DNA of 64,000 nucleotides from Paraburkholderia largidicola (GCF_013426895.1 NZ_AP023176.1:2278402-2342401), one strand, 5' to 3'. Positions 29,359-38,765 are shown, numbered from the stretch's first letter. Notes: generated by a model not told the origin, from the sequence alone. Translations and numbers: made by a program.

Positions 29359-30870
29359 TTACGGTTGCGCGGCGACGCGCGTGGGCTGCTGTGCCTGCTG
29401 CGCGTACGGCGCATCGGCGGAACGCGGCGTGTCGCCCGTTCGCTCGATCCAGCCGCCGCCAAGATACTGATACAGATCGACGAGGTTGGTCAGGCGATTT
29501 AACGATGCCGTAATCAGCGACTGCTGCGCCGAATAGAGATCGGTCTGTGCCGTCAGCACGTTCAGGTAACTGTCCACGCCCTGGCGATAACGCAGATCCG
29601 ACAGATCATAGCGACGCTGCTGCGACTCGACGTTCTCCTGCAGCGCCTTGATCTGCCGGTCGTAGGTGCCGCGCGCCGCCAGCCCGTCTGAGACTTCGCG
29701 GAACGCCGTCTGGATCGCCTTTTCATACTGTGCGACAGCGACGTTCTTTTCGAGCTTCGCGAGATCCAGATTCGCGCGATTCTCGCCGCCCTTGAAGATC
29801 GGCACGGAGATCGTCGGCCCGAAGCTCCATGCGAGTTGCCCCGGCTTGAAGAGCGTGCCGAGGCTCGCGCTCGCCGTGCCGAAGTCGCCCGTCAGCGAAA
29901 TGCTCGGGAAGAACGCCGCGCGCGCCGCGCCGATATTCGCGTTCGCGCCGATCAACGTCGCTTCGGCTTCCATGATGTCGGGGCGACGCGTCAGCAATTC
30001 GGACGGCACGCCCGCAGGGATATCCGCAAGCAGTTGCTGGCTGGCGAGCGGCAAACCTTGCGGCAGATCGGCAGGCAGCGGCGCACCGACCAGCAGCACC
30101 AACGCGTTCTCCGCCTGCGCGCGCGAGCGCTGCTGGCTTTCGTAGTTCGCCTGCGCCTGCTGCATCGTGCCTGCCGCTTCGCGCAGATCGAGTTCGGAGC
30201 CCGTGCCCGTGTCGTACTGGAGCTTGGTCAGTTCGTACGAGCGGCGCGCCGTGTCGTACGTATTCTTCGTGCTTGCCAGCATTTCGTCGTAGGCGACGAG
30301 CGTCAGGTATTGATCGGCGACTTGCGACACCAGCAGGATTTCTTCCGCCTTGCGCGCCTGTGCGGTCGAGAAGTACGTCTGCAACGTCTGCTCGGTCAGG
30401 CTGCGCACCTTGCCGAAGAAGTCGAGTTCCCACGACGCGCTCGCCGCTACCTGGTACTCCGCGCCCACCGTCGCCCTGCCGACGTACGACAGGTCCTTCG
30501 GCGTGCGGCTGCGCGTGCCCGTGCCATCGACGGAAAGCGACGGCATCAGATCGGCGCGTTGAATGCGGTATTGCGCACGCGCTTCTTCGACCTTGAGCGC
30601 CGACACGCGCAAGTCGCGGTTGTTCTGCAACGCGAGTTCGATCAGCCGTTGCAGACGCGGATCGACGAAGAACTCGCGCCAGCCGATGTCGGTAGCAGCG
30701 TGGTCGCTTGCGGTGCGCGTCGCCGCACCTTTAGCGGGCTGGTTGTCGTAGACGCCGCCTTGCGGGAAGGTCGCCGCCACAGGCGCAGCCGGACGCTCAT
30801 ACGTCGGCGCGAGCGTGCAGCCCGTCGCGAAGAGCGCGGCGGCGAGCGTCGTCAGTAGTGTTCTGTTCAT
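29359..30870 (-). CDS. oprB: Outer-membrane efflux lipoprotein, OprB/OprM-like
   Basis: A 503-residue TolC-like channel with a lipoprotein signal (ALFATGC-TLAPTYERP, Cys18) and two OEP repeats, including ELLTRRPDIMEAEATLIGANANIGAARAAFFPSISLTG. It ends in a Gln/Ala/Pro-rich tail (YAQQAQQPTRVAAQP). It is the last gene of an adaptor-transporter-channel operon whose order and divergent TetR regulator match Burkholderia bpeAB-oprB. The chosen ATG (MNRTLLTTL) lies 10 bases after the transporter stop codon. Note that this OprB is an efflux channel, not the glucose porin of the same name. Confidence 0.88.
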   Translation of the reverse strand: MNRTLLTTLAAALFATGCTLAPTYERPAAPVAATFPQGGVYDNQPAKGAATRTASDHAATDIGWREFFVDPRLQRLIELALQNNRDLRVSALKVEEARAQYRIQRADLMPSLSVDGTGTRSRTPKDLSYVGRATVGAEYQVAASASWELDFFGKVRSLTEQTLQTYFSTAQARKAEEILLVSQVADQYLTLVAYDEMLASTKNTYDTARRSYELTKLQYDTGTGSELDLREAAGTMQQAQANYESQQRSRAQAENALVLLVGAPLPADLPQGLPLASQQLLADIPAGVPSELLTRRPDIMEAEATLIGANANIGAARAAFFPSISLTGDFGTASASLGTLFKPGQLAWSFGPTISVPIFKGGENRANLDLAKLEKNVAVAQYEKAIQTAFREVSDGLAARGTYDRQIKALQENVESQQRRYDLSDLRYRQGVDSYLNVLTAQTDLYSAQQSLITASLNRLTNLVDLYQYLGGGWIERTGDTPRSADAPYAQQAQQPTRVAAQP

Positions 30871-30880
30871 ATGCTTGTCC

Positions 30881-33800
30881 TTACTGGGCCGTTTCTTCTT
30901 CGACGTCGTGTTCGGTGCTGAGCGGCGCCGCGCCATCGCGCGAGAACTTCTCGCGGATCACGACGTAGAACATCGGGATCATGAAAACGGCGAGGAACGT
31001 GGCCGTCAGCATCCCGCCGATCACGCCCGTGCCGATGGCGTGCTGGCTCGACGAACCGGCGCCGTTGCTGATGGCGAGCGGCAGCACGCCGAGCACGAAC
31101 GCCAGCGACGTCATCAGGATCGGGCGCAGCCGCAGACGCGCCGCTTCAAGCGCGGCCTGCACGGCCGTCATGCCTTCCTTGATCTGCAATTCGCGCGCGA
31201 ACTCGACAATCAGAATCGCGTTCTTCGCGGACAAACCCACCGTGGTCAGCAAGCCGACCTGGAAGAACACGTCGTTCTCCAGCCCGCGCATCGTGACGGC
31301 GAGCAGCGCGCCGATCACGCCGAGCGGCACGACGAGAATCACCGCGAACGGAATCGACCAGCTTTCGTACAACGCGGCGAGACACAGGAACACGACGAGG
31401 ATCGAGATGCCGTACAGAACCGGCGCCTGCGAGCCCGACTGGCGCTCCTGGAACGACAGTCCCGTCCATTCGTAGCCGATGCCTTGCGGCAGCTTCGCGG
31501 CGAGCGCTTCCATCGCGGACATCGCCTGGCCCGTGCTCTTGCCTGCGGACGCCTGCCCCTGGATTTCGACCGACGAGATGCCGTTGTAGCGTTCGAGCTT
31601 CGGCGAGCCGTAGGTCCAGTGTCCCGACGCCACCGACGTCAGCGGCATCATCGACCCGGAACTGCCGCGCACGTACCACTTGCTCATGTCCTCGGGCGTC
31701 ATGCGGAACGGCGCGTCGCCTTGCAGATAGACCTTCTTGATCCGCCCATCGGTATCGAGGAAGTTGTTCACGTACGCCGATGCCCACGCAATCGAGAACG
31801 TCTGGTCGATGTCCGACACGGTGACGCCGAGCGCCTGCGCTTTCTCGCGGTCGATATCGACCTTGAACTGCGGCGTATCGGACAGCCCGTTCGGACGCAC
31901 CAGTGCCAGCGACGGATCTTTCGCGGCCATGCCGAGCAGCTGGTTGCGCGCGGCCATCAGCGCGTCGTGGCCGACGCCGGCGTTGTCGGTCAGTTCGAAG
32001 TCGAAGCCGGATGCCGTGCCGAGTTCGGGAATCGACGGCGGGTTCACGGCCAGCACGGTCGCGTCCTTGTACGACGCGTAGTGCCCGAACACGCGGCCCA
32101 CCAGCGCCTGCACTTTCTGGTTCGCATGCTGACGTTGCGAGTAGTCCTTCATCCGCACGAACGCGATACCCGCGTTCTGTCCGCGACCCGCGAAGCTGAA
32201 GCCGTTCACGGTAAATACCGAGTCGACGATGTCTTTTTCGTCGTGAAGCAGATAGTCGGTGACGTTCTTCAGCGTGCGTGCCGTGGTCTCCTGCGTCGAT
32301 CCTGGCGGCGTCTGCACGAGCACGAACATCGTGCCCTGATCTTCATCGGGCAGGAACGACTTCGGCAGACGCATGAACAGGAAACCTACCCCGACGATCA
32401 CCGCGAGATACAGCACGAGCCAGCGTCCCGAGCGGCGGATCACGTGCTGCACGCCCGAGTGATACTTGTCGCGGCCGTTGTCGAACGTGCGGTTGAACCA
32501 GCCGAAGAAGCCCGTCTTCGTGCCGTGATGCCCCTTCGGGATCGGCTTGAGGATCGTCGCGCACAGTGCGGGCGTGAGTACCAGCGCAACGAGCACGGAC
32601 AGCACCATCGCCGCCACGATCGTCAGCGAGAACTGACGGTAGATCGCGCCAACCGATCCGCCCGAGAACGCAACAGGCACGAACACCGCCGACAGCACCA
32701 GCGCCACGCCGACCAGCGCGCCCGTGATCTGGCCCATCGCCTTGCGCGTGGCTTCTCTTGGCGATAGCCCTTCCTCGGACATCACCCGCTCGACGTTTTC
32801 GACCACCACGATCGCGTCGTCCACGAGCAGGCCGATGGCGAGCACGAGACCGAACATCGACAGCGTATTGATCGAGAAGCCCGCCGCGCTCATGATCGCG
32901 AATGTGCCGAGCAACACGACGGGCACGGCAATCGTCGGGATCAGCGTCGCACGCAGGTTCTGCAGGAACAGATACATCACGAGGAACACCAGCACGATGC
33001 CTTCCAGCAGCGTCTTGACGACTTCCTCGATCGACATCTTCACGAACGGCGTCGTGTCGTACGGATACTGCACGACGAGACCATGCGGGAAGTTCTTCGA
33101 CAATGCATCGATCTTCGCGCGCACCAGCTTCGCCGTCTGCAGCGCGTTCGCGCCCGTTGCGAGCTGGATGCCGAAGCCCGCTGTCGGCTGGCCGTTGTAC
33201 TTGGTGTCGAAGTTATAGTTTTCGCCGCCCAGATCGATGCGCGCAACGTCCTTGATGCGCACCTGCGAGCCGTCCTGATTGACCTTCAGCAGCACGTTGC
33301 CGAACTGTTCCTGGGTTTGCAGCAGAGTGGCCTGCGTGATCGTCGCCTGCAATACCTGGCCGGGCACGGAAGGCGTGCCGCCGAGCGAACCTGCTGCGAC
33401 CTGCACGTTCTGATTCGTCAGCGCGGTCTCGACATCGACGGGCGTGAGGCTGTACTGGTTCAGCTTGTTCGCGTCGAGCCAGACGCGCATTGCAAATTGC
33501 GAGCCGAACAGCTGCACGGTGCCGACACCGTCGACGCGGCTCACGGGGTCTTCGACATGCGAAGCCACATAGTTCGCGAGGTCGTAGCGGTCCATGCTGC
33601 CGTCCGTCGAGACGAACGCCATCACCAGCAGGAAGCTGCTGCTCGACTTCGTCACCTTGGTGCCCTGCTGCTGCACGCTTTCGGGCAGCAGCGGCGTCGC
33701 GAGTTGCAGCTTGTTCTGCACCTGCACCTGTGCGATGTCGGGATTGGTGCCCGCTGCGAAGGTCAGCGTGATCGTCGCGTTGCCGGAGTCGTCGCTCGAT

Positions 33801-34039
33801 GACGACATGTAGAGCAAATGGTCGAGACCGCTCATCTGCTGCTCGATCACCTGCGTGACGGTGTTTTCCACCGTTTTCGCCGATGCGCCCGGATACGTCG
33901 CGCTGATCTGCACCGCGGGCGGGGCGATGGTCGGATACTGCGCGATAGGCAGATTGAAGATCGAAGCGATGCCCGCGAGCATCAGAATGATTGCGATGAC
34001 CCACGCAAAGATGGGCCTGTCGATAAAAAACTTTGCCAT
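30881..34039 (-). CDS. bpeB: RND multidrug efflux transporter, BpeB/AcrB/MexB-like
   Basis: A 1052-residue inner-membrane drug/proton antiporter. Residues Asp407-Asp408 ([20 protein letters not shown]) are at the same numbers as in AcrB, and the TM10 Lys is in [13 protein letters not shown]. The N-terminus [21 protein letters not shown] is typical of MexB/AcrB-type pumps. It should work as a homotrimer and export aminoglycosides, macrolides, fluoroquinolones or acyl-homoserine lactones, as reported for BpeAB-OprB of Burkholderia pseudomallei. The adaptor gene ends 14 bases upstream. The product assignment is firm; orthology to bpeB rests on gene order and similarity of style. Confidence 0.93.
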   Translation of the reverse strand: MAKFFIDRPIFAWVIAIILMLAGIASIFNLPIAQYPTIAPPAVQISATYPGASAKTVENTVTQVIEQQMSGLDHLLYMSSSSDDSGNATITLTFAAGTNPDIAQVQVQNKLQLATPLLPESVQQQGTKVTKSSSSFLLVMAFVSTDGSMDRYDLANYVASHVEDPVSRVDGVGTVQLFGSQFAMRVWLDANKLNQYSLTPVDVETALTNQNVQVAAGSLGGTPSVPGQVLQATITQATLLQTQEQFGNVLLKVNQDGSQVRIKDVARIDLGGENYNFDTKYNGQPTAGFGIQLATGANALQTAKLVRAKIDALSKNFPHGLVVQYPYDTTPFVKMSIEEVVKTLLEGIVLVFLVMYLFLQNLRATLIPTIAVPVVLLGTFAIMSAAGFSINTLSMFGLVLAIGLLVDDAIVVVENVERVMSEEGLSPREATRKAMGQITGALVGVALVLSAVFVPVAFSGGSVGAIYRQFSLTIVAAMVLSVLVALVLTPALCATILKPIPKGHHGTKTGFFGWFNRTFDNGRDKYHSGVQHVIRRSGRWLVLYLAVIVGVGFLFMRLPKSFLPDEDQGTMFVLVQTPPGSTQETTARTLKNVTDYLLHDEKDIVDSVFTVNGFSFAGRGQNAGIAFVRMKDYSQRQHANQKVQALVGRVFGHYASYKDATVLAVNPPSIPELGTASGFDFELTDNAGVGHDALMAARNQLLGMAAKDPSLALVRPNGLSDTPQFKVDIDREKAQALGVTVSDIDQTFSIAWASAYVNNFLDTDGRIKKVYLQGDAPFRMTPEDMSKWYVRGSSGSMMPLTSVASGHWTYGSPKLERYNGISSVEIQGQASAGKSTGQAMSAMEALAAKLPQGIGYEWTGLSFQERQSGSQAPVLYGISILVVFLCLAALYESWSIPFAVILVVPLGVIGALLAVTMRGLENDVFFQVGLLTTVGLSAKNAILIVEFARELQIKEGMTAVQAALEAARLRLRPILMTSLAFVLGVLPLAISNGAGSSSQHAIGTGVIGGMLTATFLAVFMIPMFYVVIREKFSRDGAAPLSTEHDVEEETAQ

Positions 34040-34053
34040 TGAATGCGTCCTCG

Positions 34054-35274
34054 TTACTGCGCGCTGTGCGCGTCGGACGCGGGCGCTGCGGCTGCTGTCT
34101 GCGCGGCGGCATCGGCTTCAGGCAGTTGTGCGTCGACCGTTTTCACCGTCATGCCGGGGCGCACCTTGTCGACGCCTTGCACGATCACGCGGTCGCCCGT
34201 TTGCAGGCCGCTCTCGACCACCCAGTTCGCGCCATACGTGCCGGACGTCACCAGTTGCCGCGTCGCGACCTTGCCGTCCGCGCCGACGACGAGCGCGGTC
34301 GGATCGCCCTTCTGGTCGTGCGTGACGCCCTGTTGCGGGACGACGTACGCCTGCTCGTTGATGCCTTCCTCGATCTTCGCGCGCACGTACATGCCCGGCA
34401 GCAACACGCGCTGCGCGTTGTCGAACAGCGCGCGCACGGTGACGGAGCCTGTGGTCTGGTCGACGGTCACGTCGGAGAATTCGAGCTTGCCCGTGCCGCC
34501 ATACGGACGGCCGTCTTCGAGGATCAGCGTGACCTTCGCCGCGTTCGGGCCGCTCGTCTTGAGGCGCCCTTCCTGCGCGTCGCGGCGCAACTTGAGGCCG
34601 ACGAGACTCGATTGCGTGAGGTCCACGTAGACGGGATCGAGCTGTTGCACCGTGGCGAGCAGCGTCGCCGCGCTCGACTGCACGTACGCGCCTTCCGTCA
34701 CCGACGACTTGCCGATGCGCCCCGAAATCGGCGAGGTCACGTCGGTATAGCCGAGGTTGATCTGCGCCGTTTCGACGGCGGCCTTGCCGGCTGCGACATC
34801 GGCGGCGGCCTGGCCTTCCGAGGCGACGGCGTTGTCGTAGTCCTGTTTGCTGATCGCGTTCGCAGCGACCAGCACCTTGTAGCGCTCGGCTTCCGCATGC
34901 GTCGACACCAGCGTGGCCTGCGCCTTCGCGAGCGTCGCCTTCGCGCTGTTGAGCGAGGCGAGGTACGGCGCGGGATCGATCTTGTAGAGCGTCTGCCCCG
35001 CCTTGACTTCGCTGCCTTCCGTGAAGGCGCGCTTCAGCACGATGCCGTCGACACGCGCGCGCACTTCGGCGACGAGATGCGCGCTCACGCGGCCCGGCAG
35101 TTCGACGGTCACGGGCACGCCCGTCGGGTTGACGCTGACGACGCCGACTTCAGGCGTCTGTTGAGGCGGCGCTGCGGGCTTGTCGCTGCACGCGGCGAAA
35201 AACGGAATGATGGCGGAAATCGCAGCCGTGGCCGCGAGCAAACGAAAGTTACGGTTCTTTAATAGCGCTGGCAT
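34054..35274 (-). CDS. bpeA: RND efflux periplasmic adaptor, BpeA/AcrA/MexA-like
   Basis: A 406-residue lipoprotein adaptor. The lipobox is FFAAC (Cys29), so the mature protein is anchored in the inner membrane. The lipoyl halves ([20 protein letters not shown] and [19 protein letters not shown]), an alpha-hairpin ([15 protein letters not shown] to [10 protein letters not shown] region) and the beta-barrel are in the expected order. The frame is open far upstream, but the ATG giving [13 protein letters not shown] creates a proper lipoprotein signal and is the likely start. The C-terminal tail is Ala-rich and ends in SDAHSAQ. Confidence 0.92.
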   Translation of the reverse strand: MPALLKNRNFRLLAATAAISAIIPFFAACSDKPAAPPQQTPEVGVVSVNPTGVPVTVELPGRVSAHLVAEVRARVDGIVLKRAFTEGSEVKAGQTLYKIDPAPYLASLNSAKATLAKAQATLVSTHAEAERYKVLVAANAISKQDYDNAVASEGQAAADVAAGKAAVETAQINLGYTDVTSPISGRIGKSSVTEGAYVQSSAATLLATVQQLDPVYVDLTQSSLVGLKLRRDAQEGRLKTSGPNAAKVTLILEDGRPYGGTGKLEFSDVTVDQTTGSVTVRALFDNAQRVLLPGMYVRAKIEEGINEQAYVVPQQGVTHDQKGDPTALVVGADGKVATRQLVTSGTYGANWVVESGLQTGDRVIVQGVDKVRPGMTVKTVDAQLPEADAAAQTAAAAPASDAHSAQ

Positions 35275-35278
35275 CGTA

Positions 35279-35290
35279 CAAACTTGTTTG
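35279..35290. promoter_or_regulatory. Short palindrome in the bpeA leader
   Basis: CAAAC-TT-GTTTG is a perfect 12-base palindrome just before the bpeA start codon. It could influence translation or bind a regulator. Confidence 0.3.
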
Positions 35291-35316
35291 AATTGAACGG
35301 GGCCGGCGCGCAACGA

Positions 35317-35331
35317 GTGTTGATCCAACAC
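35317..35331. promoter_or_regulatory. Probable operator of the efflux TetR regulator
   Basis: GTGTTG-ATC-CAACAC is a perfect 15-base palindrome, 42 bases upstream of bpeA, between it and the divergent tetR-type gene. TetR-family repressors of RND pumps usually bind one such palindrome in this place. Confidence 0.6.
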
Positions 35332-35400
35332 GCACCGACACGATAAGGTCGTGACGATAGGGGTTGTTCGCCTTTCCCGGGTTACAGCCACCAGGCTGCC

Positions 35401-35415
35401 GTAAGACTTGTTAAG
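35401..35415 (+). promoter_or_regulatory. NTAAG-N5-NTAAG direct repeat upstream of the efflux regulator gene
   Basis: GTAAGACTTGTTAAG is a direct repeat with a ten-base period on the same strand as the tetR-type gene, 100 bases before its start. It differs in one of fifteen bases from the copy before the two-component operon (38751). The period of one helix turn fits an OmpR-family response regulator. Confidence 0.5.
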
Positions 35416-35515
35416 CCAATGCCGCGTCGCGCCGACTACGATGGCCGCGTGATTCACACGGTCGCTGCGCGGATTGGGGTGCGCGGCGCCGAACGGCAGG
35501 AGAAAGGCACCCGTC

Positions 35516-36169
35516 ATGGGACGAACGAAGCAACAGGCGCTCGACACGCGGGCAAAGATCATCGACGCCGCCGAGCGCGTGTTCTTCGTGCGTGGCTTTG
35601 CGCGCGCCGCGCTGGAAGACATTGCGTCGGAAGCGGGCGTCACGCGCGGCGCCGTCTACGGTCACTTCCGGAACAAGGAGGCCGTGTTTCAGGCGATCTA
35701 CGAGTGCGCGGACATGCCGCTCGATCCATTCGTCGTACAGTCGTGCGAGCAGGACGCCGATCCGTTGCAGCATCTGCACGCGCAATTGCTTCAGCGACTG
35801 CGCGACGCGCTGCATCTGCGGCGCGCGCGGCGGCTGTACAGCATCGCGCTGACGAAGTGCGAAGTGACGGCGGAGACGGCGGCGTTTTACGAGCGTGTCG
35901 CGATGGCCGCGTTGCGCGCCGAAGCGCAGATCGACGCGGCGCTCAGGGCCGCATCGCTGCGCGGACAGTTGCCGCCCGACCTCGATACGCGCGCGGCCGC
36001 CGGCTTCATCCACGCGGCGCTGACCGGGTTTTTGCACAAACGTCTGTTGATGTCGGCCGAGCCGCGCGCCGACCTGGAAGCGGAGCAGACGCTTGCTTCG
36101 GCGCTGAAGTGCGTCGGCGGCGACATGGTGTTCGACGCCATTTCCACAAGCGCCCCGAGCCCGGCATAG
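35516..36169 (+). CDS. bpeR: TetR/AcrR family repressor of the adjacent efflux operon (BpeR-like)
   Basis: A 217-residue regulator. The N-terminal TetR helix-turn-helix spans residues about 10-57 (AALEDIASEAGVTRGAVYGHFRNKEAVFQAIY). The C-terminal ligand domain resembles the TetR_C_2/AcrR-like type and presumably binds pump substrates. The start MGRTKQQALDTRAKI follows GAAAGG by eight bases. It is transcribed divergently from bpeA with 241 bases between, the arrangement seen for bpeR and its pump. A palindrome near bpeA is the likely operator. A direct repeat upstream may place the regulator itself under a two-component system. Confidence 0.9.
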   Translation: MGRTKQQALDTRAKIIDAAERVFFVRGFARAALEDIASEAGVTRGAVYGHFRNKEAVFQAIYECADMPLDPFVVQSCEQDADPLQHLHAQLLQRLRDALHLRRARRLYSIALTKCEVTAETAAFYERVAMAALRAEAQIDAALRAASLRGQLPPDLDTRAAAGFIHAALTGFLHKRLLMSAEPRADLEAEQTLASALKCVGGDMVFDAISTSAPSPA

Positions 36170-36219
36170 GATCTCACGAGCAAAGCGAATCGGCCATCTG
36201 ATCAGATGCGGGTGTGTTA

Positions 36220-36234
36220 CTAAGAATCAGTAAG
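36220..36234 (+). promoter_or_regulatory. NTAAG-N5-NTAAG direct repeat upstream of the small-peptide island
   Basis: CTAAGAATCAGTAAG repeats with a ten-base period, about 200 bases before the 16-codon reading frame and on the same strand. It is part of an AT-rich 409-base stretch between the TetR gene and the M29-like gene. Confidence 0.4.
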
Positions 36235-36386
36235 AATTAAAAGACAGGTACACAACGAGTGTTTGATCGGTGATCGATCTGTATATTGGATGACAGATTA
36301 ATCTGAAACAACCCAACTAAATCTTACAGGGTAAATCCGCATTAAATAATATTCATCTCGAAAAAATCCTCGAATAGACTGGCTGC

Positions 36387-36405
36387 ACACCTTATTTCAA
36401 GGTGT
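36387..36405 (+). other. Hairpin before the small reading frame
   Basis: ACACCTT and AAGGTGT form a perfect 7-base stem with a five-base loop, ending 26 bases before the start of the 16-codon frame. It may be a 5' untranslated structure. Confidence 0.35.
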
Positions 36406-36431
36406 CTTGCAACCCACTATCGAGGCTCAAT

Positions 36432-36482
36432 ATGAAGAATCGAAAGAAGAATGCCGAATATCTCGGCACGCTGCTTGGTTAA
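36432..36482 (+). CDS. Possible 16-residue peptide gene (precursor or leader peptide)
   Basis: An ATG with GAGG six bases upstream opens a short frame encoding MKNRKKNAEYLGTLLG and a TAA stop. The peptide is basic at the N-terminus and hydrophobic with glycines at the C-terminus. It lies 97 bases before a gene for an M29/NicX-like metalloenzyme and azlC-azlD exporter genes on the same strand, with a hairpin in between. It could be the precursor of a small peptide product, or a regulatory leader peptide with the hairpin as attenuator. The ribosome binding site is better than those of the two genes behind it. No homologue is known to me; coding status rests on the start signal and context. Confidence 0.4.
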   Translation: MKNRKKNAEYLGTLLG

Positions 36483-36508
36483 AGCGGAAGCGGCGTAAGT
36501 GAAGCGGG

Positions 36509-36546
36509 GGTTCTGCTTTTCGGGGCATGCAACGAGCGGCAGAACC
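36509..36546 (+). terminator. Attenuator-like hairpin between the small frame and the metalloenzyme gene
   Basis: GGTTCTGC and GCAGAACC form a perfect 8-base stem around a 22-base loop, followed by TTTAATCGTT. It sits 26 bases after the stop codon of the 16-codon frame and 32 bases before the next gene, a place fit for partial termination or attenuation. Confidence 0.4.
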
Positions 36547-36578
36547 TTTAATCGTTCAATTCGTCCGTTTCGATAGAT

Positions 36579-37661
36579 ATGAAATCCATCAATATCAATC
36601 CCTCCCGTATTCGAGCATTTGGACGAGCGACGGAAACCCATTTCGTCGTCGTCACCAACCGGTCATTGAACGAGACGCTCTCGATTGAACAAAACGGTGG
36701 CTATTCGAGCTATCGAACGGTGTTATTCGAACACGGCCAGACATTCGCGGATCTCTTCAAAGACCAGATTCCACCGCGAGCGCATGTACTCGTTATATCG
36801 CCCGATGTATTCTTTCAATCGCCTCCGCAAAATATGCTCGGCGCACACCGGAAATTGCTCGCGATGGCGTGTAACTCGACTCCGACCGATATCGACGCAA
36901 TCAGGCATTTTCTCGCCGTTATTGAAAACACCAATCCCGAGAAGCAGCAAGAACATATAGACCGCTTCTTTGATCTCGGAGAAAAGGCGGATTATCTTGA
37001 GTTTTCGGATGAAAAGAACGGTACGCTCGCCAGATTCAATCATCTGGACGAAAGCTATTTGTGGAGCGAGCAAGCCGGCACACTGGGCGACGGCGAGCAA
37101 CAGTTAGCGCCATCCGGGGAGATCAGCGTCCTGCCGTTGCGCATTCAGGACTTCGAGGAGAACCTGCGACTCGACTTCAACGGCACGATTGCATTGAACG
37201 GAACGCCGATCCTGCACAACGGTACGCCCAGCTTCTTGCGCGCCGATCAGGCGCGCCTGCACGGGCTGTTAAGCAGCATGTCTCACGATGCTGTCATCGC
37301 AACGGTTGAAAACGGCGTGATCACCAGCGTGGGTGCGGATCGTGCTCCCGACAACCCTGCAGTCGCGGCATTGCAGGCCTTATTCGACGTGGATTCCCGC
37401 TACCGGATTCTTTGGGAAATCGGCTTTGGCATCAACACCGAAAGCCGGATCCTGCCAGGCAATCACGCGATGAACGAAACCTATGGCGGCACCGCCGGAG
37501 CGATTCACTTCGGCATCGGCTTGACTCCCTACACTCAGTACCACCTGGACATCATTTGCCCGAACACGACGGTCAAAACCAGTCATGGCGACTACCTGAT
37601 CGGCGGCAAACCGTCATCCATCCACAGAACGCGCGGGGCCGGGTGTCCCTGCCTCGAATAA
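36579..37661 (+). CDS. M29 aminopeptidase-/NicX-like metalloenzyme of unknown function
   Basis: A 360-residue cytosolic protein. The last 100 residues match the COG2309 fold shared by M29 aminopeptidases and 2,5-dihydroxypyridine dioxygenase NicX. Candidate metal or catalytic residues are Glu280 (WEIGFGINTESR), Glu300 (MNETYGGTAG), His310 (AIHFGIG) and the His322-x-Asp324 pair (YHLDII). The His in AIHFGIG favours the peptidase-like branch; this is inference from motifs. The N-terminal half is poorly conserved and lower in GC than neighbours. There is no clear ribosome binding site. The C-terminus ends in CPCLE. The azlC-azlD exporter genes follow after 16 bases, so the product or a by-product may be an exported amino acid or small peptide. 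Confidence 0.6.
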   Translation: MKSININPSRIRAFGRATETHFVVVTNRSLNETLSIEQNGGYSSYRTVLFEHGQTFADLFKDQIPPRAHVLVISPDVFFQSPPQNMLGAHRKLLAMACNSTPTDIDAIRHFLAVIENTNPEKQQEHIDRFFDLGEKADYLEFSDEKNGTLARFNHLDESYLWSEQAGTLGDGEQQLAPSGEISVLPLRIQDFEENLRLDFNGTIALNGTPILHNGTPSFLRADQARLHGLLSSMSHDAVIATVENGVITSVGADRAPDNPAVAALQALFDVDSRYRILWEIGFGINTESRILPGNHAMNETYGGTAGAIHFGIGLTPYTQYHLDIICPNTTVKTSHGDYLIGGKPSSIHRTRGAGCPCLE

Positions 37662-37677
37662 CACGTCATATCAGTCA

Positions 37678-38388
37678 ATGAAATCGTCCATATTGCGCGT
37701 GCTTCCTGTCGGGCTTGCGTTGGCGCCAGTCGGCATCCTGTTCGGGGTTCTCGCGGAACAAGCCCATTGGAGCGCAGCGGGGGTTTTTCTACTAAGTGCA
37801 ATCGGCTTCACAGGAAGCGGGCAGTTCGCGTTCCTTGCGTTCTCCCAGCAAGGCGCTGCATCCACGGGGATGCTCGCTATTTTCCTCGTGATTTTAAGCA
37901 TGAATCTGCGCTACATCCCCATGTCCCTTTCGGCCTCGCAGCCGCTAAAGATCTCCGCCCCGTGGAAACTCTTGCTCGCCCACTGTCTTGCCGACGAGTC
38001 ATACGCGACTGAGCGAAACACCGATGATCTCAAGTCGCGCGTCGTCATACGCATGGGTATCTTTCTCTTCTGGATCGCCTCCACCGTCGCGGGCTGTGCT
38101 TTGGCCAGTTTTTTGCCGGATTCGGTGAGCAATGTTCTAACCGGGCTGACGTTCCCGGTCAGCGCGATTCTGTTTGCGCTGAGCTTCATGAACGTCATGC
38201 ATTACGTTATCGACTCGCGAACGCGTTTGCGCGAATCGGGTACACGTTGCGTCATTGCTATCCTTATCTGCCTGTTGATTTCAGTCGCTCTGGTTGCGAT
38301 ATTCGGCGAGAAATATTTCTGGATACCCAGCATTTTATTGTGCTATCTGGTTCTGACCAAGTATGGGAAGCATCGTGTCAATGAATGA
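37678..38388 (+). CDS. azlC: AzlC family branched-chain amino acid exporter, large subunit
   Basis: A 236-residue inner-membrane protein with about seven hydrophobic segments, matching AzlC/YgaZ. The conserved opening GLALAPVGILFGVLAEQAHW and the block SAIGFTGSGQFAFLAF are visible. With AzlD it exports branched-chain amino acids or analogues; E. coli YgaZH exports valine and methionine. It follows the M29-like gene by 16 bases and overlaps azlD. There is no good ribosome binding site, which suggests coupling to the upstream gene. GC is lower than in the surrounding window. Confidence 0.88.
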   Translation: MKSSILRVLPVGLALAPVGILFGVLAEQAHWSAAGVFLLSAIGFTGSGQFAFLAFSQQGAASTGMLAIFLVILSMNLRYIPMSLSASQPLKISAPWKLLLAHCLADESYATERNTDDLKSRVVIRMGIFLFWIASTVAGCALASFLPDSVSNVLTGLTFPVSAILFALSFMNVMHYVIDSRTRLRESGTRCVIAILICLLISVALVAIFGEKYFWIPSILLCYLVLTKYGKHRVNE

Positions 38389-38695
38389 AGAAATACTGGC
38401 GGGCATTGCCATCCTGTTTGCCGTGAGCGTTATCGTTCGCATCGCACCGACGTTCTCAAACCTGAATCTGTCGGCGCAAGCGAGTTTCGATATCAAGAAC
38501 ATTCTGCCTATTGCGGTGCTCATCAACCTTCTTGTCTATTGCGTGGTCAGTGAACTGCATCACGACAGTATTGCAGCCGTAGCCGGATTTACAGTACTTG
38601 GCATGATGATCCTCTCGCAGCGAATCAATCTGCTGGTTATGGTCGTACTCGCATCCGTTACGTATATCGCAGCAGGGAACGGGTTCCACGGTTGA
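38381..38695 (+). CDS. azlD: AzlD family branched-chain amino acid exporter, small subunit
   Basis: A 104-residue membrane protein with about four short hydrophobic helices, partner of AzlC. The chosen ATG overlaps the azlC stop codon in ATGAATGA and has GGGAAG ten bases upstream; another ATG lies six codons earlier. The N-terminus MNEEILAGIAILFAVSVIVRIAPTF fits the family. The usual pair of prolines near the end of the first helix is reduced to one, an unusual but tolerated change. Confidence 0.82.
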   Translation: MNEEILAGIAILFAVSVIVRIAPTFSNLNLSAQASFDIKNILPIAVLINLLVYCVVSELHHDSIAAVAGFTVLGMMILSQRINLLVMVVLASVTYIAAGNGFHG

Positions 38696-38750
38696 CGGAA
38701 GGAAAACTGTTAGAGCCGCGTCGTTCAGGCAATGTCGGACCTGCGGGCTT

Positions 38751-38765
38751 GTAAGACTTGCTAAG
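38751..38765 (+). promoter_or_regulatory. NTAAG-N5-NTAAG direct repeat upstream of the two-component operon
   Basis: GTAAGACTTGCTAAG has a ten-base period, 116 bases before the response regulator gene and on its strand. Near-identity to the copy at 35401 suggests autoregulation plus control of other genes by the same regulator. Confidence 0.55.

Noticed and set aside
30815..32767. Plus-strand open frame of 650 codons opposite the BpeB-like gene
   Set aside because: Antisense shadow with low-complexity Arg/His composition.
20220..36187. Identical 14-base TCACGAGCAAAGCG at about 20220 and 36174
   Set aside because: Different contexts, one at the end of an operon and one after a stop codon, with no symmetry or further flanking identity; probably chance.
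36417..36641. Minus-strand frame of 74 codons across the small-peptide region
   Set aside because: No ribosome binding site; it runs opposite the better-supported 16-codon frame and the start of the metalloenzyme gene.
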